Shown in pieces: positions 11,015-21,646 of a stretch of DNA of 64,000 nucleotides. The translations under genes and the position numbers were made by a program. A model generated the notes under the pieces. That model did not search any database. It saw nothing but the letters and a program-made list of their open reading frames with translations, and was not told the DNA's origin. Location of the stretch: contig NZ_SOEB01000023.1 in the NCBI RefSeq assembly GCF_004365965.1, positions 1 through 64,000 on the forward strand, written 5' to 3'. Position 1 is the stretch's first letter. Each line of letters starts with the position of its first letter. The DNA is from Rhodovulum visakhapatnamense (GTDB taxonomy: Bacteria > Pseudomonadota > Alphaproteobacteria > Rhodobacterales > Rhodobacteraceae).

Positions 11015-11165
11015 CCGAGAACCCGCGCCATCCGCTTGTGCGCGGGCCTGATGTCTTTGGAGAGAATCCGGGATTTGCGACCGTCTTTGGTGCAAATCTG
11101 AGAGGCCTCACAGTTTCCACTTGTTTCCGTGGATCTGGAATTGGCTTTAGCCGATTGATCTAACT

Positions 11166-11242
11166 TGGTCGGAGTGAGAGGATTCGAACCTCCGGCCCCT
11201 GCCTCCCGAAGACAGTGCTCTACCAGGCTGAGCTACACTCCG
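11166..11242 (-). tRNA. tRNA-Pro (anticodon CGG)
   Basis: A 77-nt cloverleaf on the minus strand starts CGGAGTGTAGCTCAGCCTGG and ends GGTTCGAATCCTCTCACTCC followed by GACCA. The anticodon loop TTCGGGA gives CGG. The CCA end is encoded. Confidence 0.95.
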
Positions 11243-11289
11243 ACCGCGTGACGGGGGACTTAACGCGGTCCGCGGGCTTTGGCAAGAGG

Positions 11290-12240
11290 TCATTCCGGGG
11301 TCTCTTCGACACCCAGAAGCACCGGGTCCGGGGCGACCCCGGCGCGGTCGGTGGCATGGAGCGCGGGCTGGTTCTCGGAGACCTGCGCGCGGCCCTCGCG
11401 CAGGAACACGATCGAGCCGCTGGCCGCGATTACGGCCGCGCCGATCAGCGTGGCGGCATCCGGGATCTCGTCGAAGACCAGATAGCCGATCAACACCGCC
11501 CAGATCATCTGCGAGTATTGCATCGGCGCCACTGTCGCGGCCTCGGAGGCACGATAGGCGTTTATCATCAGCCACATGGCTGTCAGCGCCCCGATGGCGA
11601 CCAGCGCCATGGCGCCCAGATGGGCGACCGGCATCGGCCGGTAGACGACCGGCAACAGGCACCCCATCAAGACCACATTGGCCAGGAGCGGATAGAGCAA
11701 CAGCACCACGCTGCGCTCCTCGTTGCCGATTTTGCGCACGATCACCGAGACCAGCGCGCTGCTGCCCGCCGAGATGAGGGCTGCGAGATGACCGAAGCTC
11801 AGCTCGGACGCGCTCCAGGGGCGCAGCACGATCAGCACACCGATCAGCCCCAGCACCACCGCCGCCCAGCGCCTGGCGCCGACCCGTTCGCCGAGGATCG
11901 GCACCGAGAGCGCGGTGATGATCAGCGGTGTCGAGAAGATGATCGCGTAGGTTTCGGCCAAGGGAATCGCCGAGAAGGCATAAAACGCCATCAGGATGTT
12001 CAGCATCACCGCGACGGTGCGCAGCGCGGTCCAGCCCGGGCGGCGCGGCCAGAGGCTGCCGCCGTCGCCCTCGCGGATCAGGATCAGCGCGATCAGCGGA
12101 AAGCCCAGAAGCGCGCTGAAAAAGAGGATCTGGATCGCGTCGTAATGAGCGCCGAGCCCCTTCACCACGGCATCGTGGCAGGAATAGACTGCAAAACCTG
12201 CCAGCGCGAACCCCGCGCCCCGGGCGGTCGATGCGGCCAT
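11290..12240 (-). CDS. DMT-superfamily (EamA) transporter
   Basis: A 316-residue integral membrane protein with about ten hydrophobic helices arranged as two EamA repeats; the second begins near GHLAALISAGSSALVSVIVR. Members export amino acids, nucleosides or other metabolites, and the substrate here is unknown. The last ~25 residues form a hydrophilic tail. It lies downstream of leuB on the same strand, but 171 bp of repeats and a hairpin separate them, so it is probably its own transcript. Confidence 0.88.
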   Translation of the reverse strand: MAASTARGAGFALAGFAVYSCHDAVVKGLGAHYDAIQILFFSALLGFPLIALILIREGDGGSLWPRRPGWTALRTVAVMLNILMAFYAFSAIPLAETYAIIFSTPLIITALSVPILGERVGARRWAAVVLGLIGVLIVLRPWSASELSFGHLAALISAGSSALVSVIVRKIGNEERSVVLLLYPLLANVVLMGCLLPVVYRPMPVAHLGAMALVAIGALTAMWLMINAYRASEAATVAPMQYSQMIWAVLIGYLVFDEIPDAATLIGAAVIAASGSIVFLREGRAQVSENQPALHATDRAGVAPDPVLLGVEETPE

Positions 12241-12327
12241 GGGACATGCTCGTGAGAGACTTGCCTTTCCACCCTTCGGTATTTGCCGTCAGGGTTCAAG
12301 CCCGGTCGCGCAAGGCTTCGCGCAGAG

Positions 12328-12379
12328 GCTGGAGGCGGGGGCTGGAGGCGGGGGGCTGACGCGGGCGCTGGAGGCAGGG
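12328..12379. repeat. 13-bp tandem repeat, four units
   Basis: Units start at 12328, 12341, 12354 and 12367. The first two are identical GCTGGAGGCGGGG, the third is degenerate, and the fourth is GCTGGAGGCAGGG. The array sits between leuB and the EamA gene and runs into the leuB terminator hairpin. Confidence 0.75.
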
Positions 12380-12400
12380 CGCGCCCGGGACGCGCCCTGC
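12374..12400 (-). terminator. strong hairpin just downstream of leuB
   Basis: A perfect 10-bp inverted repeat GCAGGGCGCG / CGCGCCCTGC with a 7-nt loop lies 12 bp beyond the leuB stop codon. There is no T-run, so it may act as a 3' stabiliser or a factor-aided terminator. Confidence 0.55.
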
Positions 12401-12411
12401 CGTCGATCGGA

Positions 12412-13515
12412 TCAGAGGCTCGCGTCGAGCGCGGCGAGGATCGCGTCGCCCATCTGCGCCGTCGAGACCGGAGTGCCGCCCTCGGCCCCCATCAGGTCGG
12501 CGGTGCGGACGCCGTCGCCCAGCACCTTCTCGACCGCCTTTTCCAGACGGGTCGCCTCGGCGCCTTCGTCGAAGGAATAGCGCAGCGCCATGGCAAAGCT
12601 CAGGATGCAGGCGATCGGGTTGGCCTTGCCCTGGCCCGCGATGTCCGGGGCCGAGCCGTGGACGGGCTCGTACATCGCCTTGGGTCGGCCGTTTTCCATC
12701 GGCGCGCCGAGGCTTGCCGAGGGCAGCATGCCGAGCGAGCCGGTCAGCATCGCCGCCACGTCCGACAGCAGGTCGCCGAACAGGTTGTCGGTCAGGATCA
12801 CGTCGAACTGTTTCGGCCAGCGGCAAAGCTGCATGCCGCCCGCATCGGCGTACATGTGGCTCAGCTCGACATCCGGATAGCTTTCGTCATGGACCTTCTG
12901 CACCACCTCGCGCCAGAGGATGCCCGATTCCATCACATTGGCCTTCTCCATCGAGCAGACCTTGTTGCCGCGCTTGCGGGCCAGTTCGAAGGCCGAGCGC
13001 GCCACGCGGTCGATCTCGGCCTCGGTATAGCGCTGGGTGTTCAGGCCGACGCGCTGGCCGCCTTCCTCGATGATGCCGCGCGGCTCGCCGAAATAGATCC
13101 CCGAGGTCAGCTCGCGCACGATCATGATGTCGAGCCCCGAGACCACGTCGCGTTTCAGCGACGAGAAATCGGCGAGCGCGTCGAAGCATTGCGCCGGGCG
13201 CAGGTTGGCGAAAAGATCCATCTCCTTGCGCAGCCGCAGCAACCCGCGCTCGGGCTTCAGGCTGAAATCGAGAGTGTCGTATTTCGGCCCGCCAACGGCG
13301 CCCAGAAGCACCGCGTCGACCTCTTGCGCCTTGGCCATGGTGGCATCCGACAACGGCTTGCCATGGGCGTCATAGGCCGCGCCGCCGACCAGATCCTCGG
13401 TCACCTCGAACTTGAGGTCGCGTTTCGTGCCGTACCAGTCGATGATCCGGTGGACCTCGGCCATAACCTCGGGGCCGATGCCGTCGCCGGGCAGGATCAG
13501 AAGCGTATTCGTCAT
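12412..13515 (-). CDS. leuB: 3-isopropylmalate dehydrogenase
   Basis: A 367-residue cytosolic enzyme of leucine biosynthesis that oxidatively decarboxylates 3-isopropylmalate to 2-ketoisocaproate with NAD+. It begins [20 protein letters not shown] and contains [20 protein letters not shown], the isocitrate/isopropylmalate dehydrogenase signature. I chose the ATG at 13515; a longer open frame extends upstream but has no family similarity. It lies downstream of leuD, with a secreted endonuclease/phosphatase-family gene between. Confidence 0.97.
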   Translation of the reverse strand: MTNTLLILPGDGIGPEVMAEVHRIIDWYGTKRDLKFEVTEDLVGGAAYDAHGKPLSDATMAKAQEVDAVLLGAVGGPKYDTLDFSLKPERGLLRLRKEMDLFANLRPAQCFDALADFSSLKRDVVSGLDIMIVRELTSGIYFGEPRGIIEEGGQRVGLNTQRYTEAEIDRVARSAFELARKRGNKVCSMEKANVMESGILWREVVQKVHDESYPDVELSHMYADAGGMQLCRWPKQFDVILTDNLFGDLLSDVAAMLTGSLGMLPSASLGAPMENGRPKAMYEPVHGSAPDIAGQGKANPIACILSFAMALRYSFDEGAEATRLEKAVEKVLGDGVRTADLMGAEGGTPVSTAQMGDAILAALDASL

Positions 13516-13573
13516 TTGCGGATGTCCTTGTCTTGAAGGGTTGAAATCGGGGTAGCGGGCCGGATTTGGTCCG

Positions 13574-14674
13574 TCAAGGCAGGGCGAGATCCACCCAGAC
13601 GAGGCGGTGGCGCGAGGCGGTGCGCACCGTTTCGGCCAGCGGGCCGTCGGCCGGCCAGAAGACGCCGGCGCCGGTAATGTCGATCTTTGAGGAGGGCAAA
13701 ACGTAGTCGACGCGAAGGTTTCCCGGCCCGTCCTCGGGCCAGTTGGCGGTATCGCGGGCAGGCGCGCCCCTTTGGGTGGCATTGGTGCCGGTTTGCGGGG
13801 CGGCGGCCCCGCCCGGGCTTTTGGGCAAGGGGTCGGTCAGGCGCGGATCGGCCAGGAAGGCGCGCATCGCGGCGCTGCGGCCGTCGCCATCCTCGGGGTC
13901 GAGATTGGCATCGCCCAGAACCACGAAGGTGCCCCGGGGCGGCGGCACATCCAGCGCGCCGTCGAGATAGAGCGTCCAGAGCCGAAGCTCGTCGCGGTTC
14001 CTCAGCCCGTTGCGGTCCTCGGGGCCGTCGAAGACGGGCGGCGTGGCATGGAAGGTCAGCAGGTGCAGGACGCTGCCGCCCAGATCGACCGGCACGTCCC
14101 AATGCCCGGTGGTCGAAAGCCGCTGCACCGCCTGTGCCTCGGCCGAGGGGAAGGGGGTGCCGTCGGTCTCGGGCAGGGTCGCGCCGGGCAGGTCGCGCCA
14201 GAGCATCGCCGAGAAATCGCGCACTTCGTCGGTCAGGATGGGAAAGCGCGACAGGATCGCCATGCCGTCCTGCCCGGCGAAATAGCCAAAGCCCTGGGCA
14301 TCGCGCGGCCCGCCCAGACGGCCGTCGCCATCGAGATCGAGCCCGGTGCGCAGGCCGGTATTGGGGCTCAGTGCAAAGCGGTGGGGATAGTCCAGATCGC
14401 GGGCGCGCAGCAGATCCGCCAGCGCCGCCAGCGCCAGACCGTCCAGGTCGAAATCGATCCCCTGCAGCGCGAGGATGTCGGGCCGGGCGGCGGCGATCAC
14501 CTCGACCACCGCCGCCACCTGGCCGTCCTTGCCCGACAGGATGTCGCGCAACAAAAGCCCCGGTCCCTTGCGGGAGAGCTCGGCGTTATAGCTGGCCACG
14601 CGCAGATCGGCTGCGGCGGGAAGGGCAAAAAAGACCGCAAGCAGGCCCGGCACGATTGCGGCGGGCCTGCGCAT
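13574..14674 (-). CDS. secreted endonuclease/exonuclease/phosphatase family protein
   Basis: A 366-residue protein with an N-terminal signal peptide ([20 protein letters not shown], cleavage near AAA-D). The EEP fold follows: RVASYNAEL near the start, [16 protein letters not shown] with the catalytic Asp/Asn pair, and a C-terminal [10 protein letters not shown] that replaces the common SDH. It probably cleaves phosphodiesters outside the cytosol, substrate unknown. It starts 5 bp after the leuD stop and precedes leuB, so it is embedded in the leucine operon without an obvious metabolic link. Confidence 0.82.
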   Translation of the reverse strand: MRRPAAIVPGLLAVFFALPAAADLRVASYNAELSRKGPGLLLRDILSGKDGQVAAVVEVIAAARPDILALQGIDFDLDGLALAALADLLRARDLDYPHRFALSPNTGLRTGLDLDGDGRLGGPRDAQGFGYFAGQDGMAILSRFPILTDEVRDFSAMLWRDLPGATLPETDGTPFPSAEAQAVQRLSTTGHWDVPVDLGGSVLHLLTFHATPPVFDGPEDRNGLRNRDELRLWTLYLDGALDVPPPRGTFVVLGDANLDPEDGDGRSAAMRAFLADPRLTDPLPKSPGGAAAPQTGTNATQRGAPARDTANWPEDGPGNLRVDYVLPSSKIDITGAGVFWPADGPLAETVRTASRHRLVWVDLALP

Positions 14675-14679
14675 CCGGG

Positions 14680-15285
14680 TCAGACCCAGGGCCGGTCCTG
14701 GGCCATCCTCGACTCGAAGCCGTCGATGGCGGTCGCCTTGTTGAGCGTCAGGCCGATATCGTCGAGCCCTTCCAGCAGGCAATGCTTGCGGAACGGATCG
14801 ACCTCGAAGGCGATCTCGACCCCGTCGGAGGTGGTGATCGTCTGGTTTTCCAGATCGACCGTCATGCGGGCATTGGCGCCCTTCTCGGCATCCTTCATCA
14901 GGATGTCGACCTGCTCTTGCGGCAGCGGGATCGGCAGGATGCCGTTCTTGAAGCAGTTGTTGAAGAAGATGTCGGCAAAGCTGGGTGCGATCACGCAGCG
15001 GATGCCGAAATCCTTGATCGCCCAGGGGGCGTGTTCGCGCGAGGACCCGCAGCCGAAATTGTCGCCCGCGACCAGGATCTGGGTCTCGCGATAGGCGGGC
15101 TTGTTCAGCACGAAATCGGGGTTCTCGTTGCCGTCCTGATCGTAGCGCATCTCGTCGAACAGGTTCACCCCCAGCCCCTCGCGCTTGATCGTCTTGAGGA
15201 ACTGCTTGGGGATGATCATGTCAGTGTCGATATTGACCAGATCAAGCGGCGCGGCGATGCCGGTGAGTTTCTCGAACTTTTCCAT
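14680..15285 (-). CDS. leuD: 3-isopropylmalate dehydratase small subunit
   Basis: A 201-residue swivel-domain subunit that pairs with LeuC to isomerise 2- to 3-isopropylmalate. It begins [20 protein letters not shown] and has [20 protein letters not shown], the aconitase-family swivel motif that contacts the substrate. It is separated from leuC by an HdeD-family gene, which is unusual since leuC and leuD are commonly adjacent. Confidence 0.97.
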   Translation of the reverse strand: MEKFEKLTGIAAPLDLVNIDTDMIIPKQFLKTIKREGLGVNLFDEMRYDQDGNENPDFVLNKPAYRETQILVAGDNFGCGSSREHAPWAIKDFGIRCVIAPSFADIFFNNCFKNGILPIPLPQEQVDILMKDAEKGANARMTVDLENQTITTSDGVEIAFEVDPFRKHCLLEGLDDIGLTLNKATAIDGFESRMAQDRPWV

Positions 15286-15344
15286 TCGTCTCAGATCTCC
15301 TAGTGCCGTCCGCGCCGCCCCCGGGGTCCGGTCAGGCGGTCGCG

Positions 15345-15878
15345 TCAGGCAGGTGTTTCAACGTGGCGGGGCCGCCGCGCGGCGATCCCGAAGGCCATCA
15401 GCCCGATCCCGTCCAGAACCAGCTCGAGCCCCACCAGCAGCCCCAGAAGCGTGGTGGCCGCGGCGAAGAAGTTCGAGAAGATCAAGGCCCCGATCAGGAT
15501 GGATGCCGCCCCGGTCAGAAGCAGCAGCCAGAACAGGTTGGTGTCGCGGAAGGTGAAGGACAGCAGCAGGCGCATGCCGCCCATCACGACGAAGAGAAGC
15601 CCCAGAAGCAGCGTCATCCATGCCGCGCCGACCAGCGGGTTGATCAGGATCGACAGACCCGCCAGCAGGAACAGAATGCCGACGAAGCCGTTGAGCCAGC
15701 GGTGACTGTCGGGTCCGCCCCGCATCACCGTGATCATCTGGATCAGACCGGCGAGCAGAAAGACGATGCCGACGATCTGGGTGGCCGCGATGGTGGCGGC
15801 GAAGGGGTTGGCCAGCGCCACGATGCCGCCGATCAGCAGCACAAAGCCGATCAGCGTGTAGATGAGCCAGTTTCTCAT
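15345..15878 (-). CDS. HdeD-family membrane protein
   Basis: A 177-residue protein with six predicted transmembrane helices in three hairpins (e.g. [20 protein letters not shown], then [18 protein letters not shown]), the DUF308/HdeD pattern. E. coli HdeD is linked to acid resistance at high cell density; the mechanism is unknown. The start at 15878 has a good GAGGAGG ribosome site. It lies between leuC and leuD on the same strand, apparently an insertion into the operon. Confidence 0.88.
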   Translation of the reverse strand: MRNWLIYTLIGFVLLIGGIVALANPFAATIAATQIVGIVFLLAGLIQMITVMRGGPDSHRWLNGFVGILFLLAGLSILINPLVGAAWMTLLLGLLFVVMGGMRLLLSFTFRDTNLFWLLLLTGAASILIGALIFSNFFAAATTLLGLLVGLELVLDGIGLMAFGIAARRPRHVETPA

Positions 15879-16025
15879 GGGAACCTCCTCGATGTGAGAG
15901 TTTGTCTCCACATCAACGGTCCGGGCGACCGATGGGTTCCCGCGCACGGACCCCGCCCGACGGCCGCAAGGGCCGCCTGTCGAAGGGGAGGGGTCCGGCC
16001 CGTCATTGTCTTCCGCGCCTCCGGC

Positions 16026-17441
<1,416 letters not shown>

Positions 17442-17482
17442 GGAATTCTCCGCGGCTATGTCACTTGGCAAATGGAGAAACG

Positions 17483-17516
17483 GGTGCTGACGCCGCCTCA
17501 AAGGCGGGCGAGCACC
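17483..17516 (-). promoter_or_regulatory. hairpin in the leuC leader overlapping a short ORF stop codon
   Basis: On the minus strand the transcript reads GGTGCT...CCGCCT-TTG-AGGCGG...AGCACC, a perfect 6-bp inner stem with a 3-nt loop inside an outer 6-bp stem. The stop codon of the 28-codon leader ORF lies in the apical loop. No T-run follows, so any control is more likely translational or through an alternative fold. Confidence 0.5.
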
Positions 17517-17584
17517 GATCGGGTCGCGCCGAAGAATCGCCAGGGCAGGCGCGCGCGGTCGTCCATGTCGAAGACACGTTTCAT
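17498..17584 (-). CDS. putative 28-residue leader peptide upstream of leuC
   Basis: The ORF begins [20 protein letters not shown], ends RSVLARL, and stops inside the leader hairpin 56 bp before leuC. An AAAGGAG lies 12 bp before the ATG. Leucine codons CTC and CTT are the fourth-last and last sense codons, where a stalled ribosome would cover the hairpin. Only three of 28 codons are leucine, weaker than classic leu leaders, so the role is a hypothesis. It could also be an unrelated small protein. Confidence 0.4.
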   Translation of the reverse strand: MKRVFDMDDRARLPWRFFGATRSVLARL

Positions 17585-17768
17585 GCCGTTGGGATACTCC
17601 TTTGCCCCGCGTCGATCAAGGGCATGCGCTTGCCAAGGCGTCGCTTCGCGGTCTTCATCTCGGCGGACCTGGGGCATCATCGCCCATATATGGGGTAAGA
17701 ACCCAAGAGCTATTGATTTACGTAAGGGAATCCATCATCGTTCTTCTGTCATCCAGAGAGGTGATCCG

Positions 17769-17897
17769 ATGGCTCCGAAGACAGTGAACAAGAGCGCGAA
17801 GACCGGGCAGTTCGTCTCGAATGCCAAGGTCAAGTCCGCTCCCGCGACAACCTATAAGCAAACCGTGGCGCCGAAAGGCAAGAAGGGCAAAAACTAG
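17769..17897 (+). CDS. small basic protein with AKTGQFVS motif, function unknown
   Basis: A 42-residue lysine-rich protein starting MAPKTVNKSAKTGQFVSNAK and ending KGKKGKN, preceded by AGAGGTGA. The N-terminus resembles a widespread family of small uncharacterised bacterial proteins with an (R/K)xAxTGQFV(T/S) motif. It has no cysteine, no membrane segment and a strongly positive charge. It is transcribed divergently from the leuC leader with 184 bp between the start codons. I cannot assign a function. Confidence 0.6.
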   Translation: MAPKTVNKSAKTGQFVSNAKVKSAPATTYKQTVAPKGKKGKN

Positions 17898-17974
17898 TCC
17901 TGGATCAAACGGTTTCGCTCGGCGTTGGTGAGCAAATCTGGGATCGGGTGAAGGATCCCCTTTCCCGCCACGTT

Positions 17975-18345
17975 TCAGACGACGGCCTCGATCTCGGCCC
18001 TGCCGAGGGCCGGGGCGTGGTTCATGATGGCGATGCGGATGGGGATCTCGGGACATGATCCGTTCGCCAAGAGTGATCCGGTTCATCTGCGCCTCGACGC
18101 GACTTCGGATGTGGTCGCCCGACCATCGCTTCCAGAGTGCCTTGCCGGAGCGCTGCGTCGCTCGAAGGATCTCGTTGCAACTGATGGCGGCCGGGCAATC
18201 CGGTTTCCAGGCGCGCCCGTTCCGGCGGATCGGGACGATCAGAGCAGCGCCCCGTTCAAGGCCCGTTCAAGGATCGCGGCATGGCAGCGGCGCGTGTCAT
18301 AGGCGCCATCTGCCGTGACTGTGGCGTCTCTTCGTCTGGCCAGAA
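17975..18345 (-). pseudogene. IS5-family transposase remnant with frameshifts
   Basis: Read on the minus strand in three frames, the pieces are VTADGAYDTRRCHAAILERA, then PIRRNGRAWKPDCPAAI and ALWKRWSGDHIRSRVEAQMN, and finally PIRIAIMNHAPALGRAEIE before a TGA at 17975. These are consecutive blocks of the C-terminal half of an IS5-group transposase. At least two frameshifts separate them and the N-terminal half is absent. The element ends were not found. Confidence 0.8.
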
Positions 18346-18501
18346 TGAAAGCCTCAGGAGTCCATCAGGGAATCCGCCTCACCGATATGTGCAACAACGC
18401 CGTTTCGCTCTCTTCGGGGTGAGGCATTCCACGGGCGACCCGACTGCATGAGGCGTTTGGTTTTCTGTCCTCCTGACCTAATCTTGGGAAAAGGAGGCCC
18501 G

Positions 18502-19827
18502 ATGGAGAGCGATCCGACTCCGATCCTGCAGGAGCTGCAGGCCCTGGCCGAGCAGGGCAGGGGGTTCTTGCAAAGCCTCACCCGGCCGGGCTGGCGGCTT
18601 TACCAGATCGGCATCCTGCTGGCGCTGTTTGCGCTGGCGCAGCTGGGCGCCTGGGCGCTTTACGGGCGGCTTTACGGCTGGCTTCGAGAGCGCGAGGGCT
18701 GGCCGATGTGGCGGTTTCGCACCGCGCTGATCCTGCTGCGGCGGTTGCGGATCATCCTGCTGGTCGTGCTTGCCTGGGTCACGGTCTGGGCAATGCGCGA
18801 AGTGACCTGGCCCTCGCGCAGCTATCTGGTGGCCATCGGCGCGACTCTGGCCACGGCCTGGCTGTTCGTGGGCCTCGCCGCGCGGCTGGTGCGCAACCCG
18901 TTCCTGCGCCGGCTCGTGACCTGGGGGCTCTGGGTCTATGTCACGCTCTACATCGTCGATCTGACCGACGAGGCGGCCGCGTTGCTCGAGTCGGTCCGGC
19001 TTGGCATGGGCGATCTGCAGCTTTCGGCGCTGACCCTGCTGAAAGCCGCGGTGGTGACCGGTGTGCTTTTCACCGGCGCCCGGCTGATCGCCACCACCTC
19101 GGCGGCCCGCATCCGGCGCGACGACGACATCTCGCCCTCGATGCGGGTGCTGATCGTCAAGCTGCTGCAGCTGGGCCTTTACGGCGCGGCGGTGTTTCTT
19201 GGGCTGAAGCTGGCCGGGTTCGATCTGACCGGGCTGGCGGTGCTGTCGGGCGCCATCGGCGTGGGGCTGGGCTTCGGGTTGCAGAAGGTGGTCTCGAACC
19301 TCGTCTCGGGCGTCATCATCCTGCTCGACAAGTCGGTCAAGCCGGGCGACGTGATCTCGCTGGGCGACACGTTCGGCTGGATCAACGCGCTGGGCGCGCG
19401 CTATGTCTCGGTCGTCACCCGCGAGGGCAAGGAGTACCTCATCCCGAACGAGGACCTGATCACCAGCCAGGTGGTCAACTGGTCCCATTCGAACGAATTC
19501 GTCCGCCTCGACATCTTCTTTGGCACCGCCTATTCGGACGACCCGCACCGGGTGCGCCGGCTGGCGATCGAGGCGGCGGCCAGCGTACCCCGGGTGCTGG
19601 GCGACAAGCCGCCGGTCTGCCATATCGTGGGCTTCGGCGACAGTTCGGTCGACTACATCCTGCGGTTCTGGATCGTCGATCCCAGCGAAGGCCTGACCAA
19701 TGTCCGGGGCGCGGTCTTCCTGGCGCTCTGGGATGCGTTCCGGGCCAATGACATCACCATTCCCTTCCCGCAGCGCGAGGTGAAGATCCTGCCCGGCAGC
19801 CGCCTCGCCGCCGCCCCGCCCGACTGA
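18502..19827 (+). CDS. MscS-family mechanosensitive channel
   Basis: A 441-residue inner-membrane protein. The N-terminal ~230 residues carry several transmembrane helices. The pore-lining TM3 region reads SGAIGVGLGFGLQKVVSNLV, rich in Gly/Ala as in MscS, followed by the beta-domain (LLDKSVKPGDVISLGDTFGW) and the C-terminal cage domain. It should open under membrane tension on osmotic downshock. The start at 18502 has AAGGAGG. It stands 33 bp before a SOUL-family gene on the same strand. Confidence 0.93.
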   Translation: MESDPTPILQELQALAEQGRGFLQSLTRPGWRLYQIGILLALFALAQLGAWALYGRLYGWLREREGWPMWRFRTALILLRRLRIILLVVLAWVTVWAMREVTWPSRSYLVAIGATLATAWLFVGLAARLVRNPFLRRLVTWGLWVYVTLYIVDLTDEAAALLESVRLGMGDLQLSALTLLKAAVVTGVLFTGARLIATTSAARIRRDDDISPSMRVLIVKLLQLGLYGAAVFLGLKLAGFDLTGLAVLSGAIGVGLGFGLQKVVSNLVSGVIILLDKSVKPGDVISLGDTFGWINALGARYVSVVTREGKEYLIPNEDLITSQVVNWSHSNEFVRLDIFFGTAYSDDPHRVRRLAIEAAASVPRVLGDKPPVCHIVGFGDSSVDYILRFWIVDPSEGLTNVRGAVFLALWDAFRANDITIPFPQREVKILPGSRLAAAPPD

Positions 19828-19859
19828 CCGATCCCCGTCCGCCAAAGGAGCCCCGTCCG

Positions 19860-20450
19860 ATGCCCCGCCACGTTCTCTTGTCCGGTCTTGTCCTTGCCGC
19901 GGCCCTGTCCGCACCCCTTGTCCGCGCCGACAGCTATCGCGGCTATCCCGAGGTGCCCTATCGGGTCGAGCGCCAGATGGGCGCCGTCGAACTGCGGCAC
20001 TATCCGGCCCGCACCATCGCCGAGGTCATCGTCGACGGGTCGCGCTTTGCCGCCATCAATCGCGGCTTCAGCGAGCTGGCCCATTACATCTTCGGCGAGA
20101 ATGCCGCAGGCAAGAAGATCGCGATGACCGTGCCGGTGGGGCAGACCCGGACCGATCTGGGCTGGGCGATCCGCTTCACCATGCCCGAGGGCACGGCGCC
20201 CGAGACCTTGCCCAAGCCCGAGGAATCCTGGGTCCGGCTGCGGCGGCTGCCGCCCGAAACCCTTCTGGTGCTGCGCTTTTCGGGCCGCGCCACGGCCGAG
20301 CGGCTGAACGCTGCCGGGCGCGATCTGGTGGCCGAGGGCAAGGCCCGGGGCCTGCGCCTGACCGGACCCGCCCGGCTGATGTTCTACGACGATCCGTTCA
20401 CCATGCCCTGGAACCGGCGCAACGAGGTCGGCTACCGGGTGCTGCCGTGA
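19860..20450 (+). CDS. exported SOUL heme-binding family protein
   Basis: A 196-residue protein with a signal peptide (residues 1-23, ending PLVRA-D). The mature part starts YPEVPYRVERQMGAVELRHY, the typical SOUL/HBP opening, and ends DPFTMPWNRRNEVGYRVLP, the conserved family C-terminus. SOUL proteins bind tetrapyrroles, though the bacterial exported members have no defined role. It probably shares a transcript with the MscS gene upstream. Confidence 0.9.
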   Translation: MPRHVLLSGLVLAAALSAPLVRADSYRGYPEVPYRVERQMGAVELRHYPARTIAEVIVDGSRFAAINRGFSELAHYIFGENAAGKKIAMTVPVGQTRTDLGWAIRFTMPEGTAPETLPKPEESWVRLRRLPPETLLVLRFSGRATAERLNAAGRDLVAEGKARGLRLTGPARLMFYDDPFTMPWNRRNEVGYRVLP

Positions 20451-20599
20451 CGCCGCCCTGCCTGTACTCTGCATTGAGGTTTTAACCTCGCGATGCTAGA
20501 TATGTCTCATGCCCAGCGCCGGGGTCCCGACGGCGCGCCGCGTAGGAGGACGATGTCCTGTCTCACAATCTTGAGGTGGCCTTTGACGGGGCCGCACCA

Positions 20600-20977
20600 A
20601 TGGCAGCGATGACCGCGCCGCATCCGGATGTGTCGAGCGAAGAGCTCCTCGATAGCATCCTCACCTCCCTGGACGACGACAAGGCCGAAGACGTGGTCAG
20701 GATCGACCTGCGCGGCAAGTCCAGCGTGGCCGATTACATGGTCATCTGCTCGGGGCGCTCGACCCGGCAGGTTTCGGCCATCGCCGAAAAGCTCAAGGAC
20801 CGCCTCAAGGAGGATCTGGGCCGAAGCTGCAAGATCGAGGGCAAGGACCAGGGCGACTGGGTGCTGATCGACGTGGGCGACATCATCGTGCATGTCTTCC
20901 GGCCCGAGGTGCGCGAGTTCTACCAGCTCGAGAAGATGTGGATGCCCGCTGGCGCGATGAGCACCGCCCGCGCCTGA
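20600..20977 (+). CDS. rsfS: ribosome silencing factor RsfS
   Basis: An RsfS/Iojap protein of about 125 residues, ending LEKMWMPAGAMSTARA. The core VVRIDLRGKSSVADYMVICS and DGDWVLID-like GDWVLIDVGDIIVHVF are diagnostic. It binds L14 (uL14) on the 50S subunit and blocks joining to 30S in slow growth. The start is uncertain: ATG at 20600, or an in-frame GTG at 20576; neither has a strong ribosome site. Its stop overlaps the rlmH start (TGATG). Confidence 0.95.
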   Translation: MAAMTAPHPDVSSEELLDSILTSLDDDKAEDVVRIDLRGKSSVADYMVICSGRSTRQVSAIAEKLKDRLKEDLGRSCKIEGKDQGDWVLIDVGDIIVHVFRPEVREFYQLEKMWMPAGAMSTARA

Positions 20978-21447
20978 TGCGCGTCCATGTCTGCGCCGTG
21001 GGGCGCCTGCGCAAGGGCCCCGAGCGCGACCTGATCGAGGATTACACCGCCCGGTTCGACCGGACCGGCCGGGGTCTCGGGCTTGGCCCGCTGACCTTCG
21101 CCGAGGTCGAGGACCGCAAGGGCGGCGGCCCGGCCGCCGAGGCGGCGCTTCTGGACCGCGCTCTGCCGCAGGGCGCTGCGATCTGCGCCCTCGACGAACG
21201 TGGCCAGACCCTCGCCTCGCCCGATTTCGCCGCTCTTCTGGCGCGCTGGCGCGATGCCGGCCGGGGGGATGCGGCCTTCCTGATCGGCGGCGCCGACGGG
21301 CTCGATCCCGCGCTGGTCGCCCGGGCCGACGCGGTGCTGTCCTTCGGGCCGATGGTCTGGCCCCATATGCTGGCCCGTGCCATGCTCAGCGAACAACTCT
21401 ATCGCGCCGCCAGCATCCTTGCCGGTCTGCCCTATCACCGCGTCTGA
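20977..21447 (+). CDS. rlmH: 23S rRNA (pseudouridine1915-N3)-methyltransferase
   Basis: A 156-residue SPOUT-class methyltransferase that methylates pseudouridine 1915 in helix 69 of 23S rRNA using SAM. It starts MRVHVCAVGRLRKGPERDLI. The knot region reads AFLIGGADGLDPALVARAD, and the C-terminus is SILAGLPYHRV, the family hallmark. It overlaps rsfS by one base, the common rsfS-rlmH pair. Confidence 0.97.
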   Translation: MRVHVCAVGRLRKGPERDLIEDYTARFDRTGRGLGLGPLTFAEVEDRKGGGPAAEAALLDRALPQGAAICALDERGQTLASPDFAALLARWRDAGRGDAAFLIGGADGLDPALVARADAVLSFGPMVWPHMLARAMLSEQLYRAASILAGLPYHRV

Positions 21448-21646
21448 TCTTCTTCTTGGCCCAAATACCCCCTTCCCGCGCCCGCAGGGCGCGGCCAGTG
21501 ACCACCTGGCCCGCAGGGCCGCCATTCTGTCGCATTTGCATCTCTCCCCCGGTCCGTCCGTGTGACAGGGTGCCATCGACGGCCGCTGTTGTCCTCTCGC
21601 CCCGTGGCTTCTAGAAGGGGCGCAACTGCAGAAGGGTGCTTTTGCC

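Noticed and set aside
18354-18581. Minus-strand 75-codon frame beside the IS5 remnant
   Set aside because: Overlaps the MscS start in antisense and has no similarity to the transposase N-terminus.
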